Notes under the pieces: model-generated
Database searches by the model: none
Seen by the model: the letters and a program-made list of their open reading frames with translations, nothing else
Told to the model about the DNA's origin: nothing
Made by a program: the position numbers and the translations under genes
Part shown: in pieces, positions 43,001 through 48,939 of the stretch
Layout: each line of letters begins with the position of its first letter
Numbering within the stretch: position 1 is the stretch's first letter
Assembly (NCBI GenBank): GCA_051294375.1
Contig: CM119267.1
Coordinates: 1,061,601 to 1,125,600, forward strand
Length of the DNA: 64,000 nt
Origin: Paraspadella gotoi
Taxonomy: Eukaryota > Chaetognatha
Direction of reading: 5' to 3'

Positions 43001-45724
43001 TCTATCCTCTTCCCCACGCCCACCCACCTTTCAGTCCTCCAAAATCGCCTGATCCTCCTCCATCATTTCTCTGATCTCTTTTGTCCTTCGATCCCGATGT
43101 TCGATCTTCCTCAATTGGAGAAGGACGTCGGCGCCGTCGTCCCGGCGTCTCCAAAGTCGTCCGTCGACTGGGCGCCCTTCCATGACGGCTCCGCCGGCGC
43201 CGCCACCGCGATGCCGAAACGAGGCGGCGCTGCGTCGGGTGAGGTCTCGACTCTGAGCCCCTTCTTTGCCTTTAACTTACCTAGCTCTATTCCCCTCTCA
43301 GCCGCTTCATTGTCCGCGCCGGACCTCCCGTCGCCGCGCGTCCGCGAGCCTCAAATCGGGGTGGACCTCTTACGCGGCTGTCTGGTCTCCTCGGTCAAAG
43401 AGATCGCCTTCAAGAAGGTTGTTCAGGCGACGATGGTGCGCGACAGGCAGCACGGGCCTGTCATCGAGCTCAACCGGCTGCAGGTATGAGGTCATGTCAG
43501 TGGGGTGGGTGTATAATCGTACTGCTCATTTATGTTGTCCCTGACTTTGGATAATGGATAGGCTTTGGATAATTGGATAGGCTATGCTGGGTTAAGGTCC
43601 CCATTCCTTTTCCTTGGTAATAACCGAGCATTTATTGTTTACCTTGTTGAAGGGATAAAACTTTAAAGCCAACGTATCGGCTGATTACAATATGCAAATG
43701 AGATAAAGAGCTTGATCTTTCCCAGGTGAAGCGGTCTCGCCACAAAGGCGGCCTCGCCGGCCCCGACGGCTGCAAATCCGTCTTCGGCCAAATGTGTTCG
43801 AAGATGACGACTCTGGGTCACGACGACCTCCTTCTGCCTCATCGCGTCTGGAAGGTGAAATTCGTGGGCGAATCCGTCGACGACTGCGGCGGAGGATACT
43901 CCGAGTCGATCGCCGAGATGTGCGACGAGTTGCAGAACGGATCTCTGCCGCTGCTCATCGTCACGCCTAACGGGAGGGACGAATCGGGTGAGAAGGGGGG
44001 AGGCGAGATGGGGAAGAAACGGTTACGTCTCTTATTCTCTTTTCTTTTATTCTTTCTTTAAGTCGCGGTTTCAGCTTTGAATTCAATGTAGTAAGAAGCC
44101 CATTCCCCCTCCCCCCCCCAGGCGCGAATCGAGACTGCTTCCTTCTCAACCCACGCGCCAACTCGACCCACCACATGAACATGTTCCGCTTCCTCGGGAT
44201 TCTTATGGGCGTGGCCATTCGGACCGGAAGTCCTCTCGCCCTCTCTCTCGCCGAGCCAGTCTGGAAACAGTTGGCGGGTAATATTTAAATCTTTTAACTT
44301 ACTGCTAAATATCATCGCAGGATATTTTTAAAATATTTTTTTGTCCGCTTTGAAGGAATGGAGCTCAACGTCGCTGATTTGACGGAAGTGGATCGAGATT
44401 ACGTCCCTGGATTGTTGTGCATTCGCGACATGCCCGTCGAAGGCGAGTCACTTGATGATGATGATGGTGATGATTCTTTATCATGGAGTTGACAAAGATA
44501 GATGGTGATTGATTAAGCAATTTGCTAAGCTCATGATGAGGAATCATAATGTCGTTAATGATAATAATAATGATGAATCTATGATTAATTTACAAATATT
44601 GATGAATTGAATCATCAATCCTCTTTCCTTCGTCTTCAGATCTTCTTTCCATGGAGATGCCATTTTCGACGCCGTCCTCTTCCGGTGTCGAGATACAATT
44701 GGCGCCGACATCTATGGCCACGCCGGTTCCGCCGGCGTCGGAGGACCTCATGTCGACGTCGAGCGGCGTCTTCGTGACGCCGGAAAATCGGCAGGAGTTC
44801 ATCAGATTAGGTGAAGATGTTGTGATATTTATCACACGATGTTCACAGAGCTGAAAGGGAAACAATTTCGTCTCTTTTTCTCCTTTTATTAATTTTCTTT
44901 CCCCCTTCTTTAATCCTCCCCCCCCTCCCTCCCCTCTAACAATCCCTCCTCCAGCCCTTGACTTCCGCCTCCGCGAGTTCGACCCCCAAGTCTCCGCCGT
45001 CCGCGAAGGAATGGCCCGCGTCGTTCCCGTCCCTCTTCTCTCCCTCTTCACGGGATACGAGTTGGAGACGATGGTCTGCGGATCCCCGGACATTCCCATC
45101 GGTCTCCTCAAAAGCGTCGCCACTTACAAGGGCGTGGAGGCCGTCTCGTCTCTCATTGGCTGGTTTTGGGAGGTCATGGAGGAGCTGACCAATCAGGAGA
45201 GATCTCTTTTCCTTCGCTTCGTTTGGGGACGGACGCGTCTTCCTCGAACCATCGCCGACTTCAGAGGAAGAGACTTTGTCCTCCAGGTGTTGGACAAGTA
45301 CAACCCGCCCGATCATTTTCTGCCGGAGAGTTACACCTGCTTCTTTCTGCTCAAGATGCCGCGATATTCTTGCAAGGCGGTGAGTTCGGTTGAGCGATTT
45401 TCTAACATTGAAGATTCCAGGGATTGCTGATTGCTTTCAAATTTTCCTGTTTCCTGAGAATATCCCCTTGGAAATATATTTCTTTAAATAATCGGTGAAA
45501 TAATAAAATAATTTATTTTTTTAATTTAACGATCTCAGGTTTTGAAAGAAAAGCTCAAGTACGCGATTCACTTTTGCAAATCGATCGACACTGACGACTA
45601 CGCGCGGATCGCCATGACCGGCGACCCCGTCGGCGAGGAGGTCAGCGAGGAACGCAGCGTCGGCGAAGTCAGCGACAGCGGGGACAGCGACGCAGGAGAC
45701 GCAGCGCAGGAAGATTGGGACTGA
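1..45724 (+). CDS. HERC2: HERC2-type giant E3 ubiquitin ligase (5'-partial, 50 exons)
   Basis: The product is the very large HECT/RCC1 ubiquitin ligase known in animals for DNA-damage and ubiquitin signalling. Exons: 1-88, 454-617, 699-945, 8341-8463, 8532-8726, 11694-11810, 11896-12162, 19269-19510, 18078-18410, 18515-18712, 21348-21445 (cut by gap), 23230-23413, 23478-23575, 23675-23885, 24439-24697, 25110-26329, 26772-27368, 27781-28865, 29070-29480, 29867-30187, 30693-30902, 30965-31052, 31125-31227, 31579-31829, 32003-32242, 34516-34742, 34806-35100, 35349-35566, 35961-36280, 36652-37020, 37109-37392, 37506-37703, 38184-38320, 38539-39180, 39348-39540, 39880-40094, 40317-40415, 40486-40575, 40796-40998, 41228-41457, 41780-41869, 42322-42726, 43035-43238, 43302-43483, 43726-43987, 44122-44277, 44356-44442, 44640-44810, 44955-45379, 45539-45724. 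Outside the gap every junction keeps phase, which strongly supports the model. The exons total about 4,400 codons, roughly 700 more than the matching part of the human protein; the excess lies in low-complexity inserts in exons 9, 16 and 18. The start codon and first propeller are upstream of the window. Order and domain content match HERC2, not HERC1. Confidence 0.96.
618..676 (+). repeat. (GA)n microsatellite filling HERC2 intron 2
   Basis: From the donor onward the short intron 2 is almost pure alternating G and A for nearly 60 bases, then a short pyrimidine stretch and the acceptor at 697-698. The repeat starts within the donor itself, so slippage could change the distance to the branch site but not the GTGAGA donor core. 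Confidence 0.9.
1066..1330 (+). repeat. SINE-like interspersed repeat, copy 1
   Basis: About 260 bases beginning near GGCGAATCC and running through a CTCAGCTCGTCCCATTG core to a tail near TCCCCCCATTGCCATA. The same sequence recurs at about 7406-7612 on the + strand and on the minus strand at 49990-50222 and 50318-50515. Its length, dispersal and a B-box-like GGTTCAATCCCC in the 7.4 kb copy suggest a tRNA-derived SINE; the class is inference. This copy is followed by the foldback element at 1388-2027, and related sequence resumes at about 2030-2150. Confidence 0.6.
1388..2027. mobile_element. Foldback / MITE-like element 1
   Basis: An AT-rich block of about 640 bases whose two ends are inverted copies. 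The left end begins ATGCATTAAGGCGTAGT and the right end is its reverse complement with one extra base; inner parts (the GCAGTAGGC and AACAACAT regions on the left) also reappear inverted on the right. There is no coding capacity. The structure is that of a long-palindrome non-autonomous DNA element, inserted next to or inside a SINE-like repeat in HERC2 intron 3. Confidence 0.7.
2160..2364 (+). repeat. DIRS copy 1, left inverted terminal repeat
   Basis: Starts near CATATCGGTCCGCCTCGCC and ends near CGAAAGCCTC. It is the inverted counterpart of 7177-7382, with small indels between the arms. Its outer edge is also copied, inverted, at 3121-3156. Confidence 0.85.
3121..3213. repeat. DIRS copy 1, internal complementary region
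   Basis: The first half (3121-3156) is the reverse complement of the outer edge of the left terminal repeat, and the second half (about 3153-3213) is the reverse complement of the outer edge of the right terminal repeat, joined head to head. In the DIRS model this region templates the joined ends of a circular intermediate. Here it lies only about 1 kb from the left end, before the gag-like and polymerase frames. Confidence 0.8.
3534..7250 (+). pseudogene. DIRS copy 1 gag, RT, RNase H and tyrosine recombinase remnants
   Basis: A gag-like acidic and serine-rich start is at about 3534. The reverse transcriptase region (about 4750-5160) keeps [13 protein letters not shown] but the catalytic box reads HVDGILIL, so the second aspartate is lost. 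RNase H follows with [14 protein letters not shown] near 5540-5580. The tyrosine recombinase part runs from about 6200 to 7170 and keeps the C-terminal [18 protein letters not shown] signature near 7075-7135. The frames shift many times, so no intact product can be made. Confidence 0.8.
7177..7382 (+). repeat. DIRS copy 1, right inverted terminal repeat
   Basis: Inverted partner of 2160-2364. The final 25 bases or so, AT-rich and ending near 7405, are copied inverted in the internal complementary region at 3153-3190. Confidence 0.85.
7406..7612 (+). repeat. SINE-like interspersed repeat, copy 2
   Basis: Starts exactly where DIRS copy 1 ends, reading CGCCTCCCGTATAGCATGG, and contains GGTTCAATCCCC at 7494-7505, a good match to a pol III B box. 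An A-box-like TAGCATGG lies near 7422. The DIRS element therefore appears to have inserted at the border of this repeat. Confidence 0.6.
7752..8150. mobile_element. Foldback / MITE-like element 2
   Basis: The left arm begins GTATCATTAATT and includes ATATCCTTATAAAATCAT; the right arm reproduces both motifs inverted and ends TTAATGATAC. An internal motif resembles one in the 1388-2027 element, so the two probably belong to one family. There is no coding capacity. Confidence 0.6.
8262..8290 (+). repeat. Solo fragment of a DIRS terminal repeat
   Basis: The sequence GGTCCGCCTCGCCACGAAA, just upstream of HERC2 exon 4, matches the outer edge of the DIRS copy 1 left terminal repeat. It is a short relic, or an internal-complementary-region remnant of another copy. 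Confidence 0.5.
8341..12162 (+). CDS. HERC2: HERC2 exons 4-7: conserved region after cytochrome b5
   Basis: Exons 8341-8463, 8532-8726, 11694-11810 and 11896-12162 all join in phase 1. Landmarks shared with HERC2 are FAGGLQLLQ in exon 4, an alanine and serine-rich variable part in exon 5, and in exon 7 [19 protein letters not shown] followed by [20 protein letters not shown]. No catalytic role is known for this helical stretch. Intron 5 (8727-11693) hosts the opposite-strand gene at 9423-10928; its remaining parts (8727-9400 and 10930-11690) are AT-rich and I see no further genes in them. Confidence 0.88.
9423..10928 (-). CDS. Nested spliced gene with zinc-deaminase-like signature (5'-partial)
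   Basis: I read three minus-strand exons: 10431-10928, 10094-10360 and 9423-10015, joined by introns of 70 and 78 bases with canonical GT and AG ends and matching phase, giving at least 450 residues. The first visible exon opens with an acceptor, so a 5' exon with the start codon is missing; I could not find it in 10930-11690. Exon 1 encodes an unrecognised domain and an acidic run of about 12 glutamates; exon 2 is charged and probably coiled. Exon 3 holds HCE at 9810-9818, then 27 residues, then PC at 9724-9729, six residues, and Cys at 9703-9705, preceded by strand-like [10 protein letters not shown] and followed by IQYLIG. That pattern is what cytidine/nucleic-acid deaminases use to bind zinc (H, C, C) and catalyse (E). 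Composition is much more AT-rich than HERC2. The deaminase call is inference from the motif; the splicing pattern is seen directly. Confidence 0.5.
12163..12967 (+). other. HERC2 intron 7 (first copy): no gene
   Basis: AT-rich intron with a (TTG)n tract near 12302-12320 and a purine-rich GAGGAGGAGG stretch near 12745. From about 12610 onward it is the first copy of sequence that recurs after the N gap at 18908. No coding exon is recognisable. Confidence 0.6.
12968..13207 (+). pseudogene. HERC2: HERC2 exon 8, first copy, frameshifted
   Basis: Near-identical to 19269-19510 but two bases shorter: one G and one C are missing in its first 50 bases. Joined in phase to exon 7 it reads out of frame, whereas the second copy stays open. 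It encodes the [19 protein letters not shown] helix that corresponds to the arginine-rich helix after LFNELRP in HERC2, then a short glutamine run. The differences look like sequencing or assembly indels rather than true decay. Confidence 0.7.
14079..15110 (+). repeat. Leader-like repeat segment, copy 1
   Basis: AT-rich sequence directly after the LTR-like repeat, repeated with many small indels at 22133-23165 immediately before HERC2 exon 12. In copy 1 it leads into gag-like sequence; in copy 2 it is cut off about 60 bases before the exon. It has no long open frame. Confidence 0.6.
15553..16650 (+). pseudogene. Decayed retroelement gag-like region
   Basis: Short interrupted frames include [17 protein letters not shown] at 15553, followed by an LWLSRYSW stretch, and at 15844-16095 a frame with [12 protein letters not shown]. 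The pattern of an acidic start, a tryptophan-containing helix and a later L.P.Y..F motif resembles gag proteins of LTR retroelements. Stops and frameshifts break it throughout, and an A-rich tract begins at about 16651. The assignment is tentative; no polymerase is present. Confidence 0.4.
16651..17288 (+). other. AT-rich 3' part of the insertion, no gene
   Basis: An A-rich tract at 16651-16680 is followed by AT-rich sequence and a (TTTTA)n stretch near 17225-17270, then the second LTR-like copy. I see no coding signal. Confidence 0.5.
18078..18712 (+). CDS. HERC2: HERC2 exons 9-10, intact copies
   Basis: Exon 9 (18078-18410, 111 codons) is a low-complexity Pro/Ala/Ser/Thr linker with no known fold. 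Exon 10 (18515-18712, 66 codons) carries [20 protein letters not shown] and [18 protein letters not shown], matching the conserved region of HERC2 that ends in a helix before the LEGID motif. Both are open and start in phase 0 after exon 8. The donor after exon 9 is GTGAAG. A second copy of both exons at 20390-21012 is frameshifted. Confidence 0.8.
18898..18907. other. Assembly gap (10 N)
   Basis: Ten unknown bases separate the pyrimidine-rich intron after exon 10 from a second copy of the sequence that precedes exon 8. The order of exons on either side (10, then 8 again) shows the join is not collinear with the gene. Confidence 0.99.
19269..19510 (+). CDS. HERC2: HERC2 exon 8, intact copy
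   Basis: 242 bases, which with the single base carried over from exon 7 gives 81 codons with no stop. It encodes the arginine-rich helix [18 protein letters not shown] and a run of six glutamines from a CAG tract, and ends AGTCAG before GTGAGG. This is the copy that keeps frame with exons 7 and 9. It lies downstream of intact exons 9-10, another sign of misordering. Confidence 0.8.
19717..20162 (+). repeat. LTR-like repeat, truncated copy between exons 8 and 9
   Basis: Matches the inner and 3' part of the 17289-17850 repeat. Its 5' part and about 120 bases of intron are missing relative to the 13.4 kb copy. It directly precedes the second copy of exon 9. Confidence 0.6.
20390..21012 (+). pseudogene. 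HERC2: HERC2 exons 9-10, second copies, frameshifted
   Basis: The exon 9 copy (20390-20713) is nine bases shorter than 18078-18410 through scattered indels, mostly in C or GCC runs. The exon 10 copy (20817-21012) lacks two single bases, one in the CCAGAG stretch and one in GATCGATCG. The predicted product is scrambled in both. Homopolymer indels of this kind suggest low-accuracy reads rather than evolution. Confidence 0.75.
21348..21445 (+). CDS. HERC2: HERC2 exon 11 (cut by gap)
   Basis: Reads [20 protein letters not shown] and then LVPSVTYGA before the N run, the counterpart of the HERC2 stretch ending LLPSVQYAMFCGW. It joins exon 10 in phase 0. The last dozen or so codons of the exon fall in the gap, and exon 12 resumes just after them. 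Confidence 0.8.
21446..21470. other. Assembly gap (25 N)
   Basis: Twenty-five unknown bases interrupt HERC2 exon 11. Sequence after the gap is a second copy of the intron that follows exon 8, so the end of exon 11 and its donor are missing from the window. Confidence 0.99.
21574..23165 (+). repeat. LTR-like repeat plus leader-like segment, copy before exon 12
   Basis: The LTR-like part is 21574-22132 and the leader-like part 22133-23165. Both match 13507-15110 with many one-base indels. The copy ends about 60 bases before HERC2 exon 12. It could be a truncated second insertion or an alternative version of the first placed here by the assembler. Confidence 0.55.
23230..23885 (+). CDS. HERC2: HERC2 exons 12-14
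   Basis: Exon 12 (23230-23413) starts GLLGYPDIS, has a variable glycine-rich insert and ends in ADVELIPPS, matching the HERC2 stretch around DVDLIPPF. Exon 13 (23478-23575) continues [20 protein letters not shown]. Exon 14 (23675-23885) has LLPQARFIL and [14 protein letters not shown]. Phases 1, 0 and 1 connect cleanly to exon 15. The region is a predicted helical repeat with no assigned activity. Confidence 0.88.
23886..24438 (+). other. HERC2 intron 14: palindromic short repeat
   Basis: At about 23951-23995 is the palindrome-forming sequence containing TCTCATTTACATATTGTAGT that recurs in several other introns of this gene and inside the LTR-like repeats. The rest is AT-rich with no gene. 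Confidence 0.5.
24439..26329 (+). CDS. HERC2: HERC2 exons 15-16: MIB/HERC2 domain and long variable exon
   Basis: Exon 15 (24439-24697) contains [20 protein letters not shown] and [18 protein letters not shown], the MIB/HERC2 domain, which completes across the phase-2 junction as [11 protein letters not shown] at the start of exon 16. Exon 16 (25110-26329, about 407 codons) continues with an Asp/Glu/Ala-rich spacer, a conserved [18 protein letters not shown] helix and [19 protein letters not shown] at its end. The spacer is longer than in vertebrate HERC2. Intron 15 (24698-25109) is almost wholly polypyrimidine. Confidence 0.92.
24720..25107 (+). repeat. Polypyrimidine (CCCTCTTCTCCTT)n tract filling intron 15
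   Basis: Nearly 390 bases in which the coding strand is almost all C and T, organised as imperfect repeats of about 35-40 bases with a CCCTTCTCCATTTCTTT core, ending at the acceptor at 25108-25109. A similar tract fills 26400-26770 in intron 16, built on CCCATTCTTCCCCTTTCTTT. Confidence 0.9.
26400..26770 (+). repeat. Polypyrimidine repeat filling intron 16
   Basis: C/T-rich tandem repeats with a unit near TTTCTTTCCTTCCTCCCATTC run up to the acceptor of exon 17. No coding potential is credible despite long open frames in this tract. Confidence 0.9.
26772..28865 (+). CDS. HERC2: HERC2 exons 17-18: SH3-like segment and UBA-like region
   Basis: Exon 17 (26772-27368) begins with [20 protein letters not shown], a small beta-barrel-like segment conserved in HERC2, then [20 protein letters not shown]. 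Exon 18 (27781-28865) holds [20 protein letters not shown], a long acidic and serine-rich spacer, then [19 protein letters not shown] and [12 protein letters not shown], the UBA-like motif (MGF plus a C-terminal helix), and ends [13 protein letters not shown]. Intron 17 (27369-27780) contains one TATGCAAATGAGA motif near 27718 and is otherwise unremarkable. Confidence 0.9.
29070..29480 (+). CDS. HERC2: HERC2 exon 19: CPH domain
   Basis: Contains [20 protein letters not shown] and [20 protein letters not shown], the CPH fold named for CUL7, PARC and HERC2, which in relatives binds p53-type tetramerisation domains. A second small barrel follows, with [20 protein letters not shown]. An alternative acceptor three bases upstream (29067) would add one glutamate. 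Intron 19 (29481-29866) has a GAAT tetranucleotide run near 29513-29553 and a copy of the TCTCATTTACATATTGTAGT motif near 29697. Confidence 0.92.
29867..30187 (+). CDS. HERC2: HERC2 exon 20: ZZ zinc finger
   Basis: Opens [19 protein letters not shown], then the ZZ finger with [23 protein letters not shown] and SHRHPF: three Cys-x2-Cys pairs and paired histidines for two zinc ions. In HERC2 the ZZ finger binds SUMO-type or N-terminal peptide ligands. The exon then has a basic GRPGKRRA stretch and a short variable tail. Intron 20 (30188-30692) ends in a long CT-rich tract. Confidence 0.93.
30693..31227 (+). CDS. HERC2: HERC2 exons 21-23: DOC/APC10 domain
   Basis: Exons 30693-30902, 30965-31052 and 31125-31227 encode the DOC fold. 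Landmarks are [17 protein letters not shown], then [30 protein letters not shown], and [20 protein letters not shown] followed by IHGLSILG. In APC10 and HERC2 this jelly roll contributes substrate or partner binding. Phases 0, 1 and 2 are preserved and all splice sites are canonical. Confidence 0.94.
31228..31578 (+). repeat. T-rich / pyrimidine tract in intron 23
   Basis: Most of the intron is TTTTCTTTTCCTTTCTTTT-type sequence on the coding strand, running to the acceptor TCCTAG at 31573-31578. No other feature is visible. Confidence 0.8.
31579..35566 (+). CDS. HERC2: HERC2 exons 24-28: second RCC1 propeller (RLD2)
   Basis: Exons 31579-31829, 32003-32242, 34516-34742, 34806-35100 and 35349-35566 encode a complete RCC1-like propeller. 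Repeated blade signatures are [82 protein letters not shown] and [14 protein letters not shown], each preceded by a VACGSSHS-type turn. Intron 25 (32243-34515) is enlarged to 2.3 kb by a LINE fragment and a DIRS derivative. The propeller probably mediates protein binding. Confidence 0.95.
32347..33770 (-). mobile_element. 5'-truncated LINE-like retrotransposon fragment
   Basis: On the minus strand, sequence starting near 33770 encodes the C-terminal part of a non-LTR reverse transcriptase: [20 protein letters not shown] in the thumb region (about 33480-33540), then after a frameshift a zinc-knuckle-like CLSC followed by GDHAISAC and [13 protein letters not shown] (about 32985-33100). This CxxC..GDHA..C..GD...RHN.LRD signature is typical of the 3' end of many non-LTR polymerase ORFs. 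The copy ends in a 21-base T run on the + strand (32347-32367), its poly(A) tail. The truncated 5' end plus poly(A) is classic target-primed insertion. The frames are broken and it is inactive. Confidence 0.8.
33903..34362 (+). mobile_element. Internally deleted DIRS derivative
   Basis: The left part (33907-34045) matches DIRS copy 1 from 2774 on, including GTGGCGGCCGGTCTG and GAGGACTGGAGTCTGTCCT. It then jumps straight to the 3' end of the recombinase (GCTGGAGATTGGTCTGG) and the right terminal repeat, ending near AAGGAATTAAAAATTT. About 4 kb of coding sequence is missing. The left terminal repeat is also absent, so this is a decayed or non-autonomous copy of the same family. Confidence 0.75.
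35567..35960 (+). other. HERC2 intron 28: contains a perfect 41-base-arm palindrome
   Basis: Bases 35754-35794 are exactly reverse-complementary to 35796-35836, with a one-base centre at 35795. A GA microsatellite precedes it and GGTATAT repeats follow. No gene is visible. See findings. Confidence 0.9.
35961..39540 (+). CDS. HERC2: HERC2 exons 29-35: region between the propellers
   Basis: Exons 35961-36280, 36652-37020, 37109-37392, 37506-37703, 38184-38320, 38539-39180 and 39348-39540. Landmarks shared with HERC2 are [119 protein letters not shown] and [18 protein letters not shown]. Exons 33-34 form a conserved tryptophan-rich, probably beta-sandwich module; the rest is helical with variable Ala/Ser/Pro inserts. 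Intron 32 (37704-38183) holds an interspersed repeat; introns 29 and 35 are AT-rich. Confidence 0.9.
36281..36651 (+). other. HERC2 intron 29 with imperfect hairpin
   Basis: At about 36505-36551, GTTTACAAACAA and GTTTTATT are followed, after a GTAT loop, by their inverted copies. The arms differ by a three-base insertion. It is probably a small foldback relic. No coding sequence is seen. Confidence 0.6.
37755..37985 (+). repeat. Interspersed repeat family 2, copy in HERC2 intron 32
   Basis: Contains ATCTTGTAAGAGGGGTGG, then ACCACCATAGCCCGAGGAGG, GCAAGATAGCTTG and TTGTACCAATTTCATG. Related copies are at 49725-49955, about 58478-58550 and 61430-61605. The length is about 200 bases with no coding potential; the class is unknown. 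Confidence 0.6.
39880..42726 (+). CDS. HERC2: HERC2 exons 36-42: third RCC1 propeller (RLD3)
   Basis: Exons 39880-40094, 40317-40415, 40486-40575, 40796-40998, 41228-41457, 41780-41869 and 42322-42726. Blade signatures are [85 protein letters not shown] and [14 protein letters not shown], ending with [11 protein letters not shown] and [13 protein letters not shown]. Conservation with vertebrate HERC2 is very high. The donor of exon 40 is embedded in a four-fold 35-base tandem duplication. Intron 41 (41870-42321) has short TAGAAA-rich repeats and a GC-rich segment (42040-42290) I cannot classify. Confidence 0.95.
40100..40310 (+). repeat. (CTCCTCCTCATCTTCTCCATT)n-type pyrimidine minisatellite in intron 36
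   Basis: About ten imperfect units rich in CTCCTCCTC and CATCTTCTCC run up to the acceptor CCCCAG at 40311-40316. The coding strand is pyrimidine, as in introns 15, 16, 20 and 23. Confidence 0.85.
41445..41584 (+). repeat. Four tandem 35-base copies of a 5' splice site
   Basis: The unit begins AAGTTGGGACGAG and continues GTGAGGATGCTTTTC; copies start at 41445, 41480, 41515 and 41550. The first copy contains the true end of HERC2 exon 40 (41457) and its donor. Each later copy repeats the exon end and donor. Because 35 is not a multiple of three, and a TAA occurs in frame at 41514-41516, only the first donor preserves the protein. Confidence 0.95.
43035..45724 (+). CDS. HERC2: HERC2 exons 43-50: HECT ubiquitin ligase domain
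   Basis: Exons 43035-43238, 43302-43483, 43726-43987, 44122-44277, 44356-44442, 44640-44810, 44955-45379 and 45539-45724. The N-lobe starts around [20 protein letters not shown] and includes [20 protein letters not shown]. The C-lobe has [17 protein letters not shown] and the active-site region [14 protein letters not shown], with the catalytic cysteine codon at 45338-45340 that accepts ubiquitin as a thioester. The protein ends in an acidic tail after [15 protein letters not shown]; the stop is TGA at 45722-45724. The donor of exon 47 is GC rather than GT. Confidence 0.96.
44443..44444 (+). other. HERC2: Non-canonical GC donor of HERC2 intron 47
   Basis: Exon 47 must end after GAAG at 44442 to join in phase with ATCTTCTTTCCATGGAG at 44640; the next two bases are GC (GCGAGT). 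Nearby GT dinucleotides give the wrong phase. GC-AG introns are a known minor class with an AG|GC context like this one. Confidence 0.75.
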
Positions 45725-47797
<2,073 letters not shown>

Positions 47798-47984
47798 TGA
47801 ATCCCTCTCCTTTGTCTTATGGTCTCTATGACTACGAAGATCTTGTATTTACTTTTATGTTCTTCATTTTGTCGTCTCCTCTTTCTTGCAATTTTCCTTG
47901 CCCCCCGCCCTTCTCGGATTCCCTCCCCTCCCCACGCCGGACTTTAACGATAAGACCCGTACCGTGCTTTGATTAATATTGATC

Positions 47985-47990
47985 AATAAA
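47985..47990 (+). promoter_or_regulatory. Probable CHIC polyadenylation signal
   Basis: AATAAA lies about 190 bases after the CHIC stop, followed by T/A-rich sequence. It is the first canonical hexamer downstream of the gene. Confidence 0.55.
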
Positions 47991-48670
47991 TAATTAAAAT
48001 GATTAAATCGCTATCGATAAGTAAATTGTATCGATGTCGGGCTTCGTTTCTAACTCGTTTCACCTTTGGTATCTCGCGTATCTTTTATTTCCACAAAGAT
48101 CTTTCGACCGTGATTGATAAATAACTGGAACGTGCAATTCGCCTATCTTAATAACGATTTTAATAGTTAGATTAAGAATAGATAAATAAAACCATTTTTA
48201 ATTTCCCCCTCCCTCACTTTTTTGGTGAAGAGAATGGATCCAGAGACTACATAGAAATCCCAAAGAAGTTGAAACGAATATCTTTTTTTACGGTCACGGC
48301 GAGTAACGGATTATCACTTTTTTCGTTGTTACAGTTAGTGTCTCTGGTATCGAAGATAAGCTTATCACAAAGACTATAATAAATAATCGAACTTAAACAA
48401 AAAACACTACTTTTTTACTACTCCATTATCCAAGCTAAGACGTCGTTAACCTTCACTCGAATTTTTGTTTTGCAAGAATTGTCATGAGGGAAATATTTTC
48501 GAGCCACCCCATATTCCAAACAACGACATGTACTAATCGTGTTAACTCTCGTAACTACTTATATATTTATTCATTAACTTATTACTTTTTTCACAAAAAA
48601 GCGCGGTTAAAGTTTTAAAAAGTTACAACGTTTGGTAAGTTTTTCGGGCGTTTCGAGCATTTTAACGCTG

Positions 48671-48672
48671 TT

Positions 48673-48725
<53 letters not shown>
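48671..48725 (+). repeat. (CT)n microsatellite upstream of the phosphatase gene
   Basis: About 27 uninterrupted CT dinucleotides, some 215 bases before the phosphatase ATG. The rest of the intergenic stretch 47991-48939 is AT-rich with no gene; this tract might sit in the promoter or 5' leader. Confidence 0.95.
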
Positions 48726-48728
<3 letters not shown>

Positions 48729-48939
48729 TTTTGTAGACGTAATAACGATTGTTTTATGATCATCATTATTTCAGCGACTTTATAATAAACTATACATTTA
48801 CAATTACATGGGACGCTTTTATTTACTGCTGAGAAAAAAAAAACTAAACCCAGTCACCAGCCAGTCCGCTTTCACATCCAAAACACGAATTCCACTTTTC
48901 TTACTCTTAGTCTCGGTTTTTTCCTTTGAAATAAAAAAA

